Below the pieces are notes generated by a model. It saw nothing but the letters and a program-made list of their open reading frames with translations. It made no database searches and had not been told where the DNA came from. DNA of 64,000 nucleotides, from positions 20,832,001 to 20,896,000 of the forward strand of contig NC_135251.1 in NCBI RefSeq assembly GCF_964204865.1, in the 5' to 3' direction. Shown in pieces: positions 46,401 to 59,500 of this stretch (position 1 is its first letter; each line of letters begins with the position of its first letter). Both the position numbers and the translations under genes were made by a program. The DNA comes from Styela clava (Eukaryota; Chordata; Ascidiacea; Stolidobranchia; Styelidae).

Positions 46401-49400
46401 TAAATATTCCATTTATACAGCAAAATTTTGATGACTCATCCACACTAAATTTGACGCGAGTTGTTCCTGATAGATGACTGTTGTATGCCGTCACTTTATT
46501 ACGTATTAATGACTTTTGTGCCAATGTGTTTTATGCGAAAATATGATTTTGACCACAGCCATGCACCTATTTTTTGGTCGTTTGAATAAATCTGAAGTCG
46601 AATTTGAAAGATTGCATAACACGCTGAAGTGATGGTCAAACGCTGTTGTTAGAAGTCTTCAACAGGGGGAAATATAGCGAAGAAAATACTCAAATTATTG
46701 CGTCAAACTGGATAGTTATGATTTAACATATGTTTAATTTTAAGAATCTAACTTTCCATCGATATACTGATTTATCAAGCATTTCATATGTTTAATTAAT
46801 CATGATCTTCAGTTAAATTCGTTTGGTGTTTTAGCAGACGGAAATCAAAAAATCTTCAAATATAATATGAATTTGAAATAAAAAAATGTGTAGGCTTCAA
46901 AATATTCCGCAATATAATATATGTAAATACCTTCTGCCCGTTTTGCATGGTCTCCTTTAGATAAGTCTTATCATAAATATATGTCGTAATGAAATGTCGT
47001 GCCATCTACATTTTAGATGGCAATGTTTCTCATTTCGTGCAGTCTCGCCTACCATTTATAAAAAGTTTTATCACACCGTAAGCAATAGATCGGATGCTTC
47101 TGAATAATTCAATTTTTTTTACAATGTGCTCAATACTGCTGTGAAATTTTCGTAAATTTGTAGATTTACCCACATACGCTGCTAGCCAAGAAAAGAAGAG
47201 TTTGTAAGGGCTGGTCAGATGATTGTAATCATAAAAAGTGAATCAAATCCTAAATTAATCTAATTATTCTGATGCAATTATCGTATTAATACTCAACGGT
47301 CTACTCTACAAGATGGTCTTTCGATTTATGCCATCTCGGACGAGGTGGTGGTATGGACATAAACTCGAATTGTTTATTTTGCGACGCTAAGATACTAAAG
47401 ATCACAGTGGTGACTAATAGCTCCCCACAATTCGATTCAGTTCAGTCAATATGCCAGTTCCAACTAGCGCCATGCATATATTATAACGTATAGGCGCACT
47501 TGAATTTTGAATACACAACAAATAAATGACGCAATAATCCTTCAAAAGCTAAAACTAAGTTGATATTCAAATGTACCATGATAAATACCAGCAGGTTAGG
47601 CTATGCTATTCACCGTATGATAACGACGAATAAAATTTCAAAGCCAGTTCTTCCTTCTGCCAACAATCCAAGTATTTCCTGTAATGGGTGGGCGAGAATC
47701 CTGTTGCATACAACTCAGTCATTTAATTTCAGTACAATTGTTTTTTTTTGGCATCTTTTATATATCTTTTGCAATAATGCTTTCAATTCTGTGTGATATA
47801 GCAATATGACTTCACGGTCCATAATAGTATATATTGTTGGAAGATTTTCGAAGTTTGTACGTGTGAACAAAACTTTTAAATAAAGCGCCACTAAGGTATT
47901 GCGACTTAATATGTATGAAGTTGTTCACGTATTCGAAACTTCTTTCCCATCAACCCATCTAACAAAGTTGATGGGCTCCTCATATAGTTTTGGACATTAC
48001 TGATGCCATTCGACGAAGACTCTGTCTTGGCAACAATTTCTTTACAGGCGCATATAATTACTTATATATATATATATATATATACAACTAATTATATATA
48101 ATTACAATTGCAACCTGATGAAAGGCAAAAATTCAAAAAAAATGATGTCAAATTATATCAAAACCTATTGCCAATTTTAATTTTTGCATATATATACCTG
48201 ACTCTTTTATATGTTAGCTAAAGCAATATACTAAAAAATTATATTTATTCACGAAATTTCAATGGTGTACTGCTGAAATCAATTAAAAAAAGACTCAAAA
48301 TATCTGACTTTTTTATAGTTATTCTCGCAAACCTGAACGAATCCGCTGTATTAACTTTCAACGTAACTGCTACCGGATTCACTGCAAAATGGATGGAAGT
48401 ATCCGGATCAATTTCGTACAATGTATCGGTCTTTGATTCTGACGGAAACATTTTAAAATCTGTCGTTACTACCGAAACGGTCCAAATCTTCAGCGACCTA
48501 CCAAGCGGCTCTGATTATAACATTTCTGTAAAAATTACTGATAAGCTGGGAAATGTTGGATACTTTAGTGGTAATACTACCACTGGTAAGTTCCATATAA
48601 AAATCATATAAATATATAGATATTACATAAGAAAAAAACTCAATAATTACATTAACTACATAATCCCATTACTTCCCATTTTATTAGGCCCATCCCATCG
48701 ACCTTTTTTAGCTGACAAATAATTCGGATTCTGGCGTTTTCTTCATTCTTAATATTTTCTCAGATGTTCTTTCTCCCACCAATCTACGGGTAACTGATAT
48801 AAAACAAACAAACTTCATGGCAATATGGGATGCTGTTGATGGAGCAACTTCTTATCGGGTAAAATATACATGAATAATCTAATGTAAACTACCAAATTAC
48901 ATAGATATAGGCTAGATATATAGACAAGGATGAAAAGAGAGGGGAAAATAAAATCTGAAAATAACTAATGAAAAACGAAGAAGTTTAAATTTTGGTCGTT
49001 CTTGACGTACTTGTGGAACATCCAATATAATACCACAGAACAACCTAAAATTACGACAAAAAAGTCTAGTACATTCGCCTTAAATGGATTCCTAATATTC
49101 ATTTCTTCTTAGCGGGGCTTTGATATATTTAAGTAAGTAAGCGTGATTAAGTATTAGGGCTTCAAAAAGATAATTCTCGAAATTGACGAAAGGTTTTCTT
49201 GGTTGAACAGTGTGACTATGACGCTAACGGCGTATCCTACTCCAAGCAAACTGAAAATGCGAGTTTTCTGGTAACTGGATTATCACCTGGATCGCTGTAC
49301 ACAATAAATATTTTTGCCATATTCCCAGTCGGTGTGAGCGATGCATCTTCTATTCAACAGATTACAGGTCAGAAATATATTTGGGTTGTGCTATTTCATT

Positions 49401-52400
49401 TCAGTTGCCGTCCTTCCAAAACCTAATGTATATTTTAGAATGCATATTATGTACGAAAAAACGCGGTGTTCTGCTTTTGTCAAGATTGTGGCTTTCGTGA
49501 CGTCATATAAATAATTCGCTCCGAAAAATCTACGTAATATTTCTCCGCCTGTTCGCAAGTCAAGCAAATGTTGGGGCATGACGTTTAAAGGCTTTTTGAT
49601 AACGCTAAGAAGCTTGACTATACTATCGATTTCTGTTATTTGATGGATATGAATGGGACTTTATTGGGTTGAAATTATAAATTAGCCCTATCAAGTTAAA
49701 TGACAAGGAGTGATGAGCATTTTATAGATCAGCACTTTTAGTTTCGGAAATACCGTTTAGCTGACAGTCATAAATATGGAGGTAGTAAGATATACAGCGA
49801 TATGCTATAGATTGAGTGAGATACAAATTTTTCAACAGTGTGTAGTTGCAGTAGTTTACCATGATTTATCGAATAAATGTATTTTTTCGAACTTTGTTGG
49901 GCGAATTGGTATATTGTCTAACAGTTCCGGAAAGTGTAAGCAATCTTCACTTGGTGCATACAACATATGCTGTCAATGTGTCTTGGACTGGTGCTACAGG
50001 CGCGTCGGACTACAGAGTGACTTTGCACGATGAAGGAAACGGATCCCAAATTTTGATCACAACGGATACCAAGATTCTCATTGGGAATCTTTCACCTGGA
50101 ATCGACCATTATCTTTCGATTGAATCTGTTAATGCAGGCGGGAAAAGCCCAGCAGTTGGGACAAACTTTACCACAGGTATGTTTATTTTTTACATCATTG
50201 ACTTCCATCGAATTTTTACTCTAACTAAATATTTGATAAATACTTGACAAGCATAACAACTGATAGGTTTGTGTGATTTGAACTTGCCGGTAACTGTCCA
50301 TTTCAGATTTGCTACCACCCGATGCCTCAGTCCAAGTTTCCAGCATAACGTCCAATAGTTTCGTCGTAAACTGAATCTCCATACCAGGAGCAATATACTA
50401 TGACTAGGAAAAGAGAAATCTTTATAACCTTACTCAAACTTTGCCAATAAATAAAACAAAACAAACATTTGATAATTTGCCGAGTGGTTCATTCATTGAA
50501 ATAAGACTCAAAGTCTACAACAACAAATTCTAATGTAGTACGTAAAACAAATGTACATTGATCAAACATTTGCAACCGTTTCTCTTTTTGTACGCTAAAG
50601 AAACTCCGTAAAATTTCAAACGAGAAAATTGGTCAGAGACCGAAGACTTATCGATCGAAAGTTAGCGGATCCCAAAACAGCGCTCTTACTCCATAGTGAC
50701 ACCTTGTGTCCCATCACTAATTAATTAATAACTCGCTAATTATACGACATAATTCATCCAAAATCGATAGGATTCTGATCCGAGATATGATGAATGCATA
50801 TGCAATTTGTAGCGGATTCGTCCTCGCTTTCGTGAGATATCGCGTGTATCTAACAGACAAACAAACAAACAGACAAATACCTTAATTACCTCTTAAGATC
50901 GATAAGTAATGAGCTACCTCTTGTTCTGTAACATTGTAAACGATTGGTTAGGTAGTAAGGTATTAGAGTACTTGAACTCAGGTCTTGGTAAATATCGCTC
51001 TGCTATGATTTTTAGAATAACCTCCTTTCCCCCCCAAAATAAAATCGGTTACAAAAGTGAGTAAAACTTTTATGTTTTGATATCACGCGTATTTGATAAT
51101 TACCCGAGATAATATTAAACTATCTCACAGTTCCGTCAAGTGTAAGCGAGCTTCGTGTTGTTTCCTTAACAACGTCTGCTAGTGTATCGTGGAGTGGCGT
51201 AAAAGGAGTTTTATACTATACCTTCACCTTGAGTGGTGACGTAAGAGAGGAAATATCCAACACAACAGACATCAACATTACTGTGCCTTCTCTGTTGCCT
51301 GGGACGGATTACTTTCTTAAAGTTGAAGCTGTAAATACAGCGGGAGTGAGTCCGCCAACTTCATTGAACTTTACAACGGGTATATATATAATCGCTTTAC
51401 ATTTTCATTTTCTTTTTACAATCAGGAATTCATGACTTAACAGTTTTTATTGCTTTGGTTCAGAATTGTTGCCCTTTGGTGCCTCCATTGAAGTTGCCTC
51501 CATAACGACGGATAGTTTTGTCCTGAATTGGACATCAATACCTGGAGCGATATACTATGAACTAACAGTTTCAGAAAAGCGAAATATGTATAATTGTACG
51601 CATAAGTTATCAGTTAATGAAAGCCGGAAATCATTCACTAATTTGCCGAGTGGATCATTATTTGAAATCACTCTCAAAGTATATAACAGGCCCACAAACT
51701 ACAAAACAATGAATGGAACTGCCACAACAGGTATAATTTATTAAAATTGACACCATTACTTCTATGCACAACCAATCAATCATTTTATTGCGCTTTCAAT
51801 TTGCAGGAATGAAAACACCAGATAATACATCAGTTACAACTATAACTCAAACATCTTTTCGTGTTAGTTGGTCGACAATTAAAGGAGCCATACATTATCA
51901 AGTAAGCTGATAAATGTAAACTTCCAGAATAGCGATACATTTGATCAGAAGTCACATTTTACAACGGGAGTAGAAAATCTGAACTATCAATTATTAAGTA
52001 AAATTGATGAGTCAAAGCTATATAAATAAATCCTGAATGAAAAGAGTGGAATGAGTGGAAAAAATGTATCTTCTTTTCAGTTGATAATTTTTCATTCTGA
52101 TTTCCGTCTAACTATTACCAGAAATAGCAATTAAAAATAGAAGGTTCATTAAGCTGAAATCAGTTCAAATTTATATTCAATGCAGTGTACAATAGTAGCA
52201 GCATTGCCAAAAAAGGCACAGATCATTCGCAATTGATTGTTAACAGACTTGAATTAAACACATAATCCAGGAACGTGGAGCTTATCTTCTTTTCAGATAA
52301 ACGCAACTTCTGATGGCAGTATCATTCACAAAGAAACTTCATCTAATTCGGCATACTTAGATAATTTATCTCCTGGAACAGTGTATAACTTGAGTATTTT

Positions 52401-53508
52401 AGCGATTTTCCCTTCTGGCACGAGTTCGCCATCTTCCAGAAGTCAAATTACAGGTAAGAATTTACATGTACAGATATATGATGTGCCGATTTGTTGTCTC
52501 ATCTCATTATTTAATGTTATTTGAAGTTCCAATCCTGGATGTCCAGAATTTCTGAGCTGGTGTTGTGAATGTTTTCTAAATCAACCTTGAGGAGTAGATC
52601 ATTGGAAGATCATCATATATTCATCTGTTATTTTATCATTGCAAATCATGAATGCATGTTCACAGTCGTATGCACGTTGTTGAAAATGTACGTGATCATG
52701 AATCAACCATGTTTACTATAAGCTGAATCTATTCAACGCGCAACCTCCGTGCAAAATTATGTTTATTTTGCCAGAATGTTCAATGAAAACTGGTGCGTTG
52801 AATATCTGAAGCCGTGTGTTTATATATAATATGGATATGTTATTGTTTCTTCTATGATGTGTGAATTTTTATACTGCTTATACATTGCAAATTTATGTAT
52901 AAGTTGGAAGAGTGACATGGCATGTACCATCTAAAATAAAAATACATTCCATATTACGAGTGTTTAGTATCAGACTATTTCCTGCAATGGAAATAAAGCT
53001 GGTAAGAAGCAGAACAGCTGATAATGGTAGTGTGTTTTGCTACTGTTTGCCCTGTTTAGTTGGGCTTTATGCGCTTTGAGAGTGTTGCGACATCTTGAGA
53101 CTTGAATGGCGAGCCATAGAAATAAACAAGATTTTGCGATGAGGTTTCAAAGAAGAATTTATTTGAGTTTGAGTGAGTGTTTTTTAGATATTTTATAAAA
53201 AGAAAGGTTAAAGATGAAAAAACGACATTAGACTGTATTTAGAAGCAAAACTTCCAGATCTTTAAAAAATGAGCTTTTCTGCAGCCACAGCCAGAAGAAA
53301 TCCTCTGCCTTTCAACTCTATTGCCTCAGTATTTCAGACCAAAGATCAGAATGTATTATGAGTCAGAACACGCAATATTTTTCAGTTTTACAAAGATAGA
53401 TGATCTCAAATGGAGTGTGTGCTTGAATTAATTTATTGGTACGAAAATATCGTTTGATATATATATATACGCATGTGTAATGACAATTTTGACAACAAGC
53501 TTTTCGTA

Positions 53509-53547
<39 letters not shown>

Positions 53548-56500
53548 TGTCACGCAAATATGAGATAGCGTGAGCGACATTGCCATTGTTTAGATATTTC
53601 TAGTTTTCAGTACTTACAATATATATTGCTTCATGGCAATCTGCAATCATTTCGATAAAATAGGTAACTAAGACGGTTGTGTTTTTCGACAAGTTTTCTC
53701 CCGACTACAAGAACGCATGAGTAACCGACAGCGTTAAAAAATGATGATAATCAGGATGCCGCCATAATTGTTTTTATGGCTTGTATGCAGTACGGAAAAC
53801 AAATGCACTCTGAGCAACCATTTGCCAATTTTTCTCTTTTGGTACTGTAACAAACTCCGTAAAACTATAAATTAGCTACCGCTTCTTTCTGTGATCGTTT
53901 GTCATCCCGATAACACTGTGAACGATTAGTTTGGTAGTGAGTTATCAGGGTACTTGTACTCAGGTCGCATACGATTTTTACAATAACCTCCCTTTGCTCT
54001 CTGAAAAAACTTCCCGGTAACAAAAGTGAGTAAAACTGTTATGTTTTGATCTATCTCGAGTATTTGATATTTCACCGAATATATATATAAATAAACTGTC
54101 TCACAGTTCCGTCAAGTGTAAGCGAGCTCCGTGTCGTTTACTCAACAACATCTGTTAGTACATGGTGGAACGGCACAAAAGGAGTTTCCTACTATACCTT
54201 GACCTTGAATGGTGGCGAAAGAGAGACAATAATCAACACAATGGACACCAACGCTAACATGACTACTCTGTTGCCTGGGACGGATTACTCTCTTAAAGTT
54301 GAAGCTGTGAATTCAGCGGGAGTGAGTTCACCAGCTTCATTGAACTTTACAACCGGTATATAATCTATTTATATTTTCATTGATTTTTTACAATCTGACA
54401 TCCACGATCCTACAGTTGTTGATGTTTTGTTTCAGAACTGTTGCCCTCCGGTGCCTCTATCGAATTTGCCTCCGCAACAATGGATGGTTTTGTCCTGAAT
54501 TGGACATCAATACCTGGAGCGACCTACTATGAACTAACAGTCCTAGAAAAACGAAATATGTATAATTCTACACATAAGTTATCAGTTAATGAAACTCGGA
54601 AATCATTCATTAATTTGCCGAGCGGATCATTATTTGAAATCACGCTCAGAGTGTATAACAGGCCCACAAACTACAAAACAATGAATGGAACTGCCAAAAC
54701 AGGTATTGAAATTGACACCATTACTTCTATGCAGGGCCAATCAACCATTTTATTGTGTTTTTAATTTACAGAAATGAAAACACCAGGAAATGTTTCAGTT
54801 ACAGCTGTAACTCAAACATCTTTTCGTGTTAGTTGGTCGGCAATTAAAGAAGCTATACATTATCAAGTAAGTGAAGTTGAAGTTCAGAATAACAATTGCT
54901 TACATTTGCTGGGATGCTTAGATATTTTAGACATTTTACGATAAGAATAGAGAAGGTAGAGGAATACGAAAAGTTGGGACCCCCCAGAAGTATGTGCACC
55001 ATATGGCGCACAACCTGAACATAGTATGTGTACCAGGTTAGGGTTCAGGTTGTGCGCCATCTTGGTGCACATACTTCGGGAGCGCCAAAAGTTGAGTGTT
55101 GACAGATTCAGCTAAATATACATTACAAATTGCTAGAAACGAATTTCAAGTTTATAGAATGTCACAAATAGTGTATATTGTATAGAACGAGTGGGACTGG
55201 GTAGGAAAATGTGTCATTCTAGAAAAATGTGTAAAGAAAATCCTTATAGTAACAGCGTTATGGGTGTGAGTAGAGTGTTACCGCCAGTGAAATTTTGTTT
55301 GTGGATCTTGTATTGTTTATTGTTTTCAGGTTAACGCAACTAGTGATGCCAACATTGTCCACGAAATTGCTCTATCTCCTTCGGTATTACTTAATAGACT
55401 ATCTCCAGGAACACTGTACAATTTAAGCATCTTTGCAATCTTCCCCGCTGGTATCAGTTTGCCGTCAATTGAGAGTCAAATTACAGGTGTGTCATGAACT
55501 ATGAACTTCCGGAATTTTCGATAATGCTCCAATCGAACGGTGGTTAATAATGTAAAAACTATTTCCCAGTTTGACTAATAAATTTGAATGTGAGCTTTTT
55601 ATTGGGCTGACATGGTAGTTTCGAAGGAAGAAAATAGTAGACCTAAAGATATTTTGATGTCCACATAGGAAGCCAAATGATTACTGCTGACGAATCTATT
55701 ACACCTTTGTAACAATTGAGTTTATTGTTCAATGTATTTTCGTTTACTCATCAGCATTGTTGTTGCATGAAAACTTCGTTATTTTTATCTTGTCACTTTG
55801 TAATCTTAAAAAAGTGTGTATCTTGCTGATTTAACACTATGACTACCTGTAGCCTACCATATTTTGTTTTTCAATGGTGTCATATGTGATATAACAACTG
55901 TTATATGTTCAAAGGAATGAGGCCAAGAAATATTCTCAAATAAATGAAACACATACTTTCATATGTATCAATCAGGTTTCATGACCATCACGAAACTTGA
56001 AAAAAATGGGTCCATGATTGCAGGAAGCCCGGTATTGTGATTTCACAATCGGTCTAAAACAGCTATACTGTTGATAGTGTTTTGTATTTGCATGTTAACG
56101 AAAATGTGTGAACACCACATTTAATGTTTGTACATAGTTACATTTTAACCAAATGTTTTGTATTTTATCTGTGATTTTTATTAAAATTTAGATAAACATT
56201 CGTTTAAAATTAATTTTTGTATTGTCAGCTATTTTCATTGTAATTTCAATATTATCATTCATCTTTTATTTTTATTTTGTCTTACTTTATGAATAAATTG
56301 GATGAATGTTTGGAGTGACATATGAGAAAATAAATGTACATCATTGTATTTTGTATGTTAAAGTTGAAACAAGTCCTGAGGTTTGAGAGAAAAACTTCAC
56401 ATATTATCATTGTAAGAAACGATTATAAGTATAGTAGCATCATACTGACATTGACTTCATTAACCTCTTAGAGCAGTTTCAATAAAAATTGGAGGAGCTC

Positions 56501-59500
56501 CCGTAGTATGTTCACCAAGATGGCACACAAACTGAACATAGTATGTGTACCAGATTGGGATTCAGATTGTGCGCCATCCTGGTACACATACTTCTGGGCA
56601 CCAAATTGAAAGAGTCATTTCACCGGGTAACGTTCGTTTATATGCAACATCATCCGACTAATATAACTTAATTATAAAACACTTTTGATTCAATCAGGTA
56701 AATTAGTAAGGAGAGGAAGTTGCAACCTGTGTTTGAGTTATATTTGAATTTGAACTTTTCCTAACTTAAAATTTTTTTTGTCGTGCCATATCGGGCAAAC
56801 TCGTTTGAAATCATAGCAACGTGTCGATTTTAAATGGGATGCCAGATTTGGAAATATTAGTAAAGAGATTCATGTTCTATCGTGAATTAAGCATGATTTG
56901 TTATTTTGTTTAACTGGTATTAACAGAGCAGATCCGTGGATTATTTTTTACCATGGTGACTTCTAATCAAGGTTTGAGCGTTGATATCGCGCTCATTACT
57001 ATGCTTGACTAAAATTTGTGAAATTACTGTGACAGTTTTTCACATCAGATTTTGAATTTTCAGTTCCTGGGAACATCAGCAACTTGACAATAAGCAGCAT
57101 TCTTACAACTAGCTTTACGCCGTATTGGTCAAGCATCAAGTGTGCTTGCTCGTACTCAATGACCATAATTCGAAATAAAGACAATGCATGGAAGAAGGAA
57201 ATCGGCAATGTTACCAGCGGAGGTTCAATTACAAACGTTGAACCGGGAATTACGTATACAGTCTACGTCAGCGCTACTAATGTAGCAGGGAACAGCGCCG
57301 CAGCATCTGCTACGTTTTCAACAGGTGATGAATGGAAAAGATTTTTGATTTTTTTTTGAACGGTGTTTTTAACTTAATTATTGTTTTTTTAATCACATAA
57401 TAACATAAATGTAATTTTATGTACCTCCTGGCTGGGCCTACATATCTATATTTAATGCGGTTTGTATCATTAGGTATAATTTTACCGTCTTACTTTTTTA
57501 GAATTAATTCCCCAGTCAACTATGTTGACAGTGCGGGACGAAACTACCGACAGTTTTGTGATAGAATGGCCTGTTATTGATGGGGCAACACAATACACAA
57601 TATCAGTGAAAGAAATGAGAAATCTTTACAACAAAGCGGAAACGATTACTGGAAACACGAAGACAGTCAATAGCTTACCGAGTGGTTCTTTTTTCAATAT
57701 CACGCTTACTGTAATTGGTAAAGAGCCCGAAAATAACGCAACTTTGACTCACGATGCAAAAACAGGTAAATTTAAAACTCATTAAGTTATTAAACCAATA
57801 ACTTTTTTGTAAGTAATTGTCTGTAAACTAGACATAAAAATCATTTTATTTTTGAATTCGTATGCGTAATGGGTTTAGAGATAGCGTGGACCATCGGGAT
57901 GTTTGAATCTTGAATTGCAATATACTTTCCTTATTGTTTTTGTGTTGGTTTTAATTGCGCAATGTTTCATCATTAACACCACCGGTTAGAATGCTTTATA
58001 TTTGTTAACACTTTTTCTATACCATTTTGTAGCGGTTACACCCCCATCGGGCATCAATGCCGTTTCTACAACGCAGACCTCATTCAATCTGGGTTGGACC
58101 AAAATTGTTGGAGCTTTGAAATACAAGGTGAGTTCAACTCTATCATATCTAAATTGGTACTCCTGAAGTGTGCGCACCAAGATGTCGCATGACCTGAACC
58201 CTAATCTGGTACATAACCTGAGTTCAGGTTGTTCGCCATCTTGGTGCGCATACTTCAGGAGGTCCCTTAAATTTTATAACTGACATTGTTTTTTTATATA
58301 ACAATCGCCATGCTTTCCAACGCTTTAGGGCTTAAGCAGCGCTTTCTGAAATAATTACATTCTTTTTGGTAGCCGCATCTTGAAATAGTATGCGGCAATT
58401 AAGCCAATAATTTTTATAACAAAATATACCTGGCACTGTCTATTAATGCAACTATATCTATTTATCAAAATTTGTTACGCCTACCAATTTCATGTGCCTT
58501 TTTGCCTACACACGTTAGAATACAGAATATCCTCTCCTTTATTGTGAATAATATGTAAATTTGTTTTTGTGCTCTCATTAATAGGCCCATTCAATATCAC
58601 TTTGATCAAAAATAAGGCATCGAGTTTCTGATGATACTTTGATTTCGTTGATATTTCACGCTCAACTTCACCAATTTTTGGATATATGTATATTCGGTAA
58701 TAGAAGCATATATATAGATATATTTGAAAAACAATAATATCTTTTCTATATCTTGAAATTTAACTGAAATCAGATTGAATTTTAAATTTATCAAAGTTAA
58801 TTTCGTGTAAAAACAACCGCCTAATAGATGACATTTTTTTTGCAGATAAAAGCTTCAGAAGGAGCAAATATTATTTCGAAAGAATCGCCTATTGAACAAA
58901 TAAAGATAGACAACCTGTTACCTGGGACTGAATACAACCTTGAAATAGTTGCAGAGTTTCCTGTGGGCGCAAGCGCACCTGCGGTTAAGAAGCAAAAAAC
59001 TGGTAAGTCTCCAAATCAAACTTATTCTGGATAATTCATTTTGGGACAATAATTGCACCATATATATATCCCTTTTAGTGTGAACTCAAAACTGAAAGAC
59101 AAACTAAAAAAAACTATTTCAAAACAAATTACATGCAGTTTCGATGATTTTGGAAATGAATCTGCTTTTGGTGATTGGTTGTATACTTTCAATTTATCTT
59201 GACAAATTGTTGATAACATTCATACACCTATTGGTAGTAAATGCTGTAAAAAAATCACCGGTGTGGATTTACAATCTCTAGGATTGTAAGTAAGGCTTAA
59301 ATTGTAAGTAATAAATTCGGCTCAATTCAGGTTTGAATAATAATAATAATAATAGTGTTTGGTGTCATTGCTGGGAAATATTATTACTAAATTCACATTT
59401 GAAATCCACGCGACTTACTTGGTCTCGTTTCACCTTCACTGGAATTTGAAGCAGAAAATTATGTTATAGATCGATTAATGTTTTTTTCGATTTTTCGCAA

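Larger units (their letters stand above)
50530..52453 (+). repeat. Tandem segmental duplication, first copy
   Basis: It matches 53786-55486 in exons and also in the introns, for example TGAGTAAAACTTTTATGTTTTGAT (51059) against the same text with one change (54026), and ACAAACTCCGTAAAAC-like sequence before the A exon. The start of the similarity lies inside the decayed FN3 exon. Confidence 0.8.
53786..55486 (+). repeat. Tandem segmental duplication, second copy
   Basis: Partner of 50530-52453. Exons of the B type (51464, 54436) differ at only a few positions, so this is one of the younger duplications in the array; the introns between the two C half-exons have diverged more and gained different insertions. 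Confidence 0.8.
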
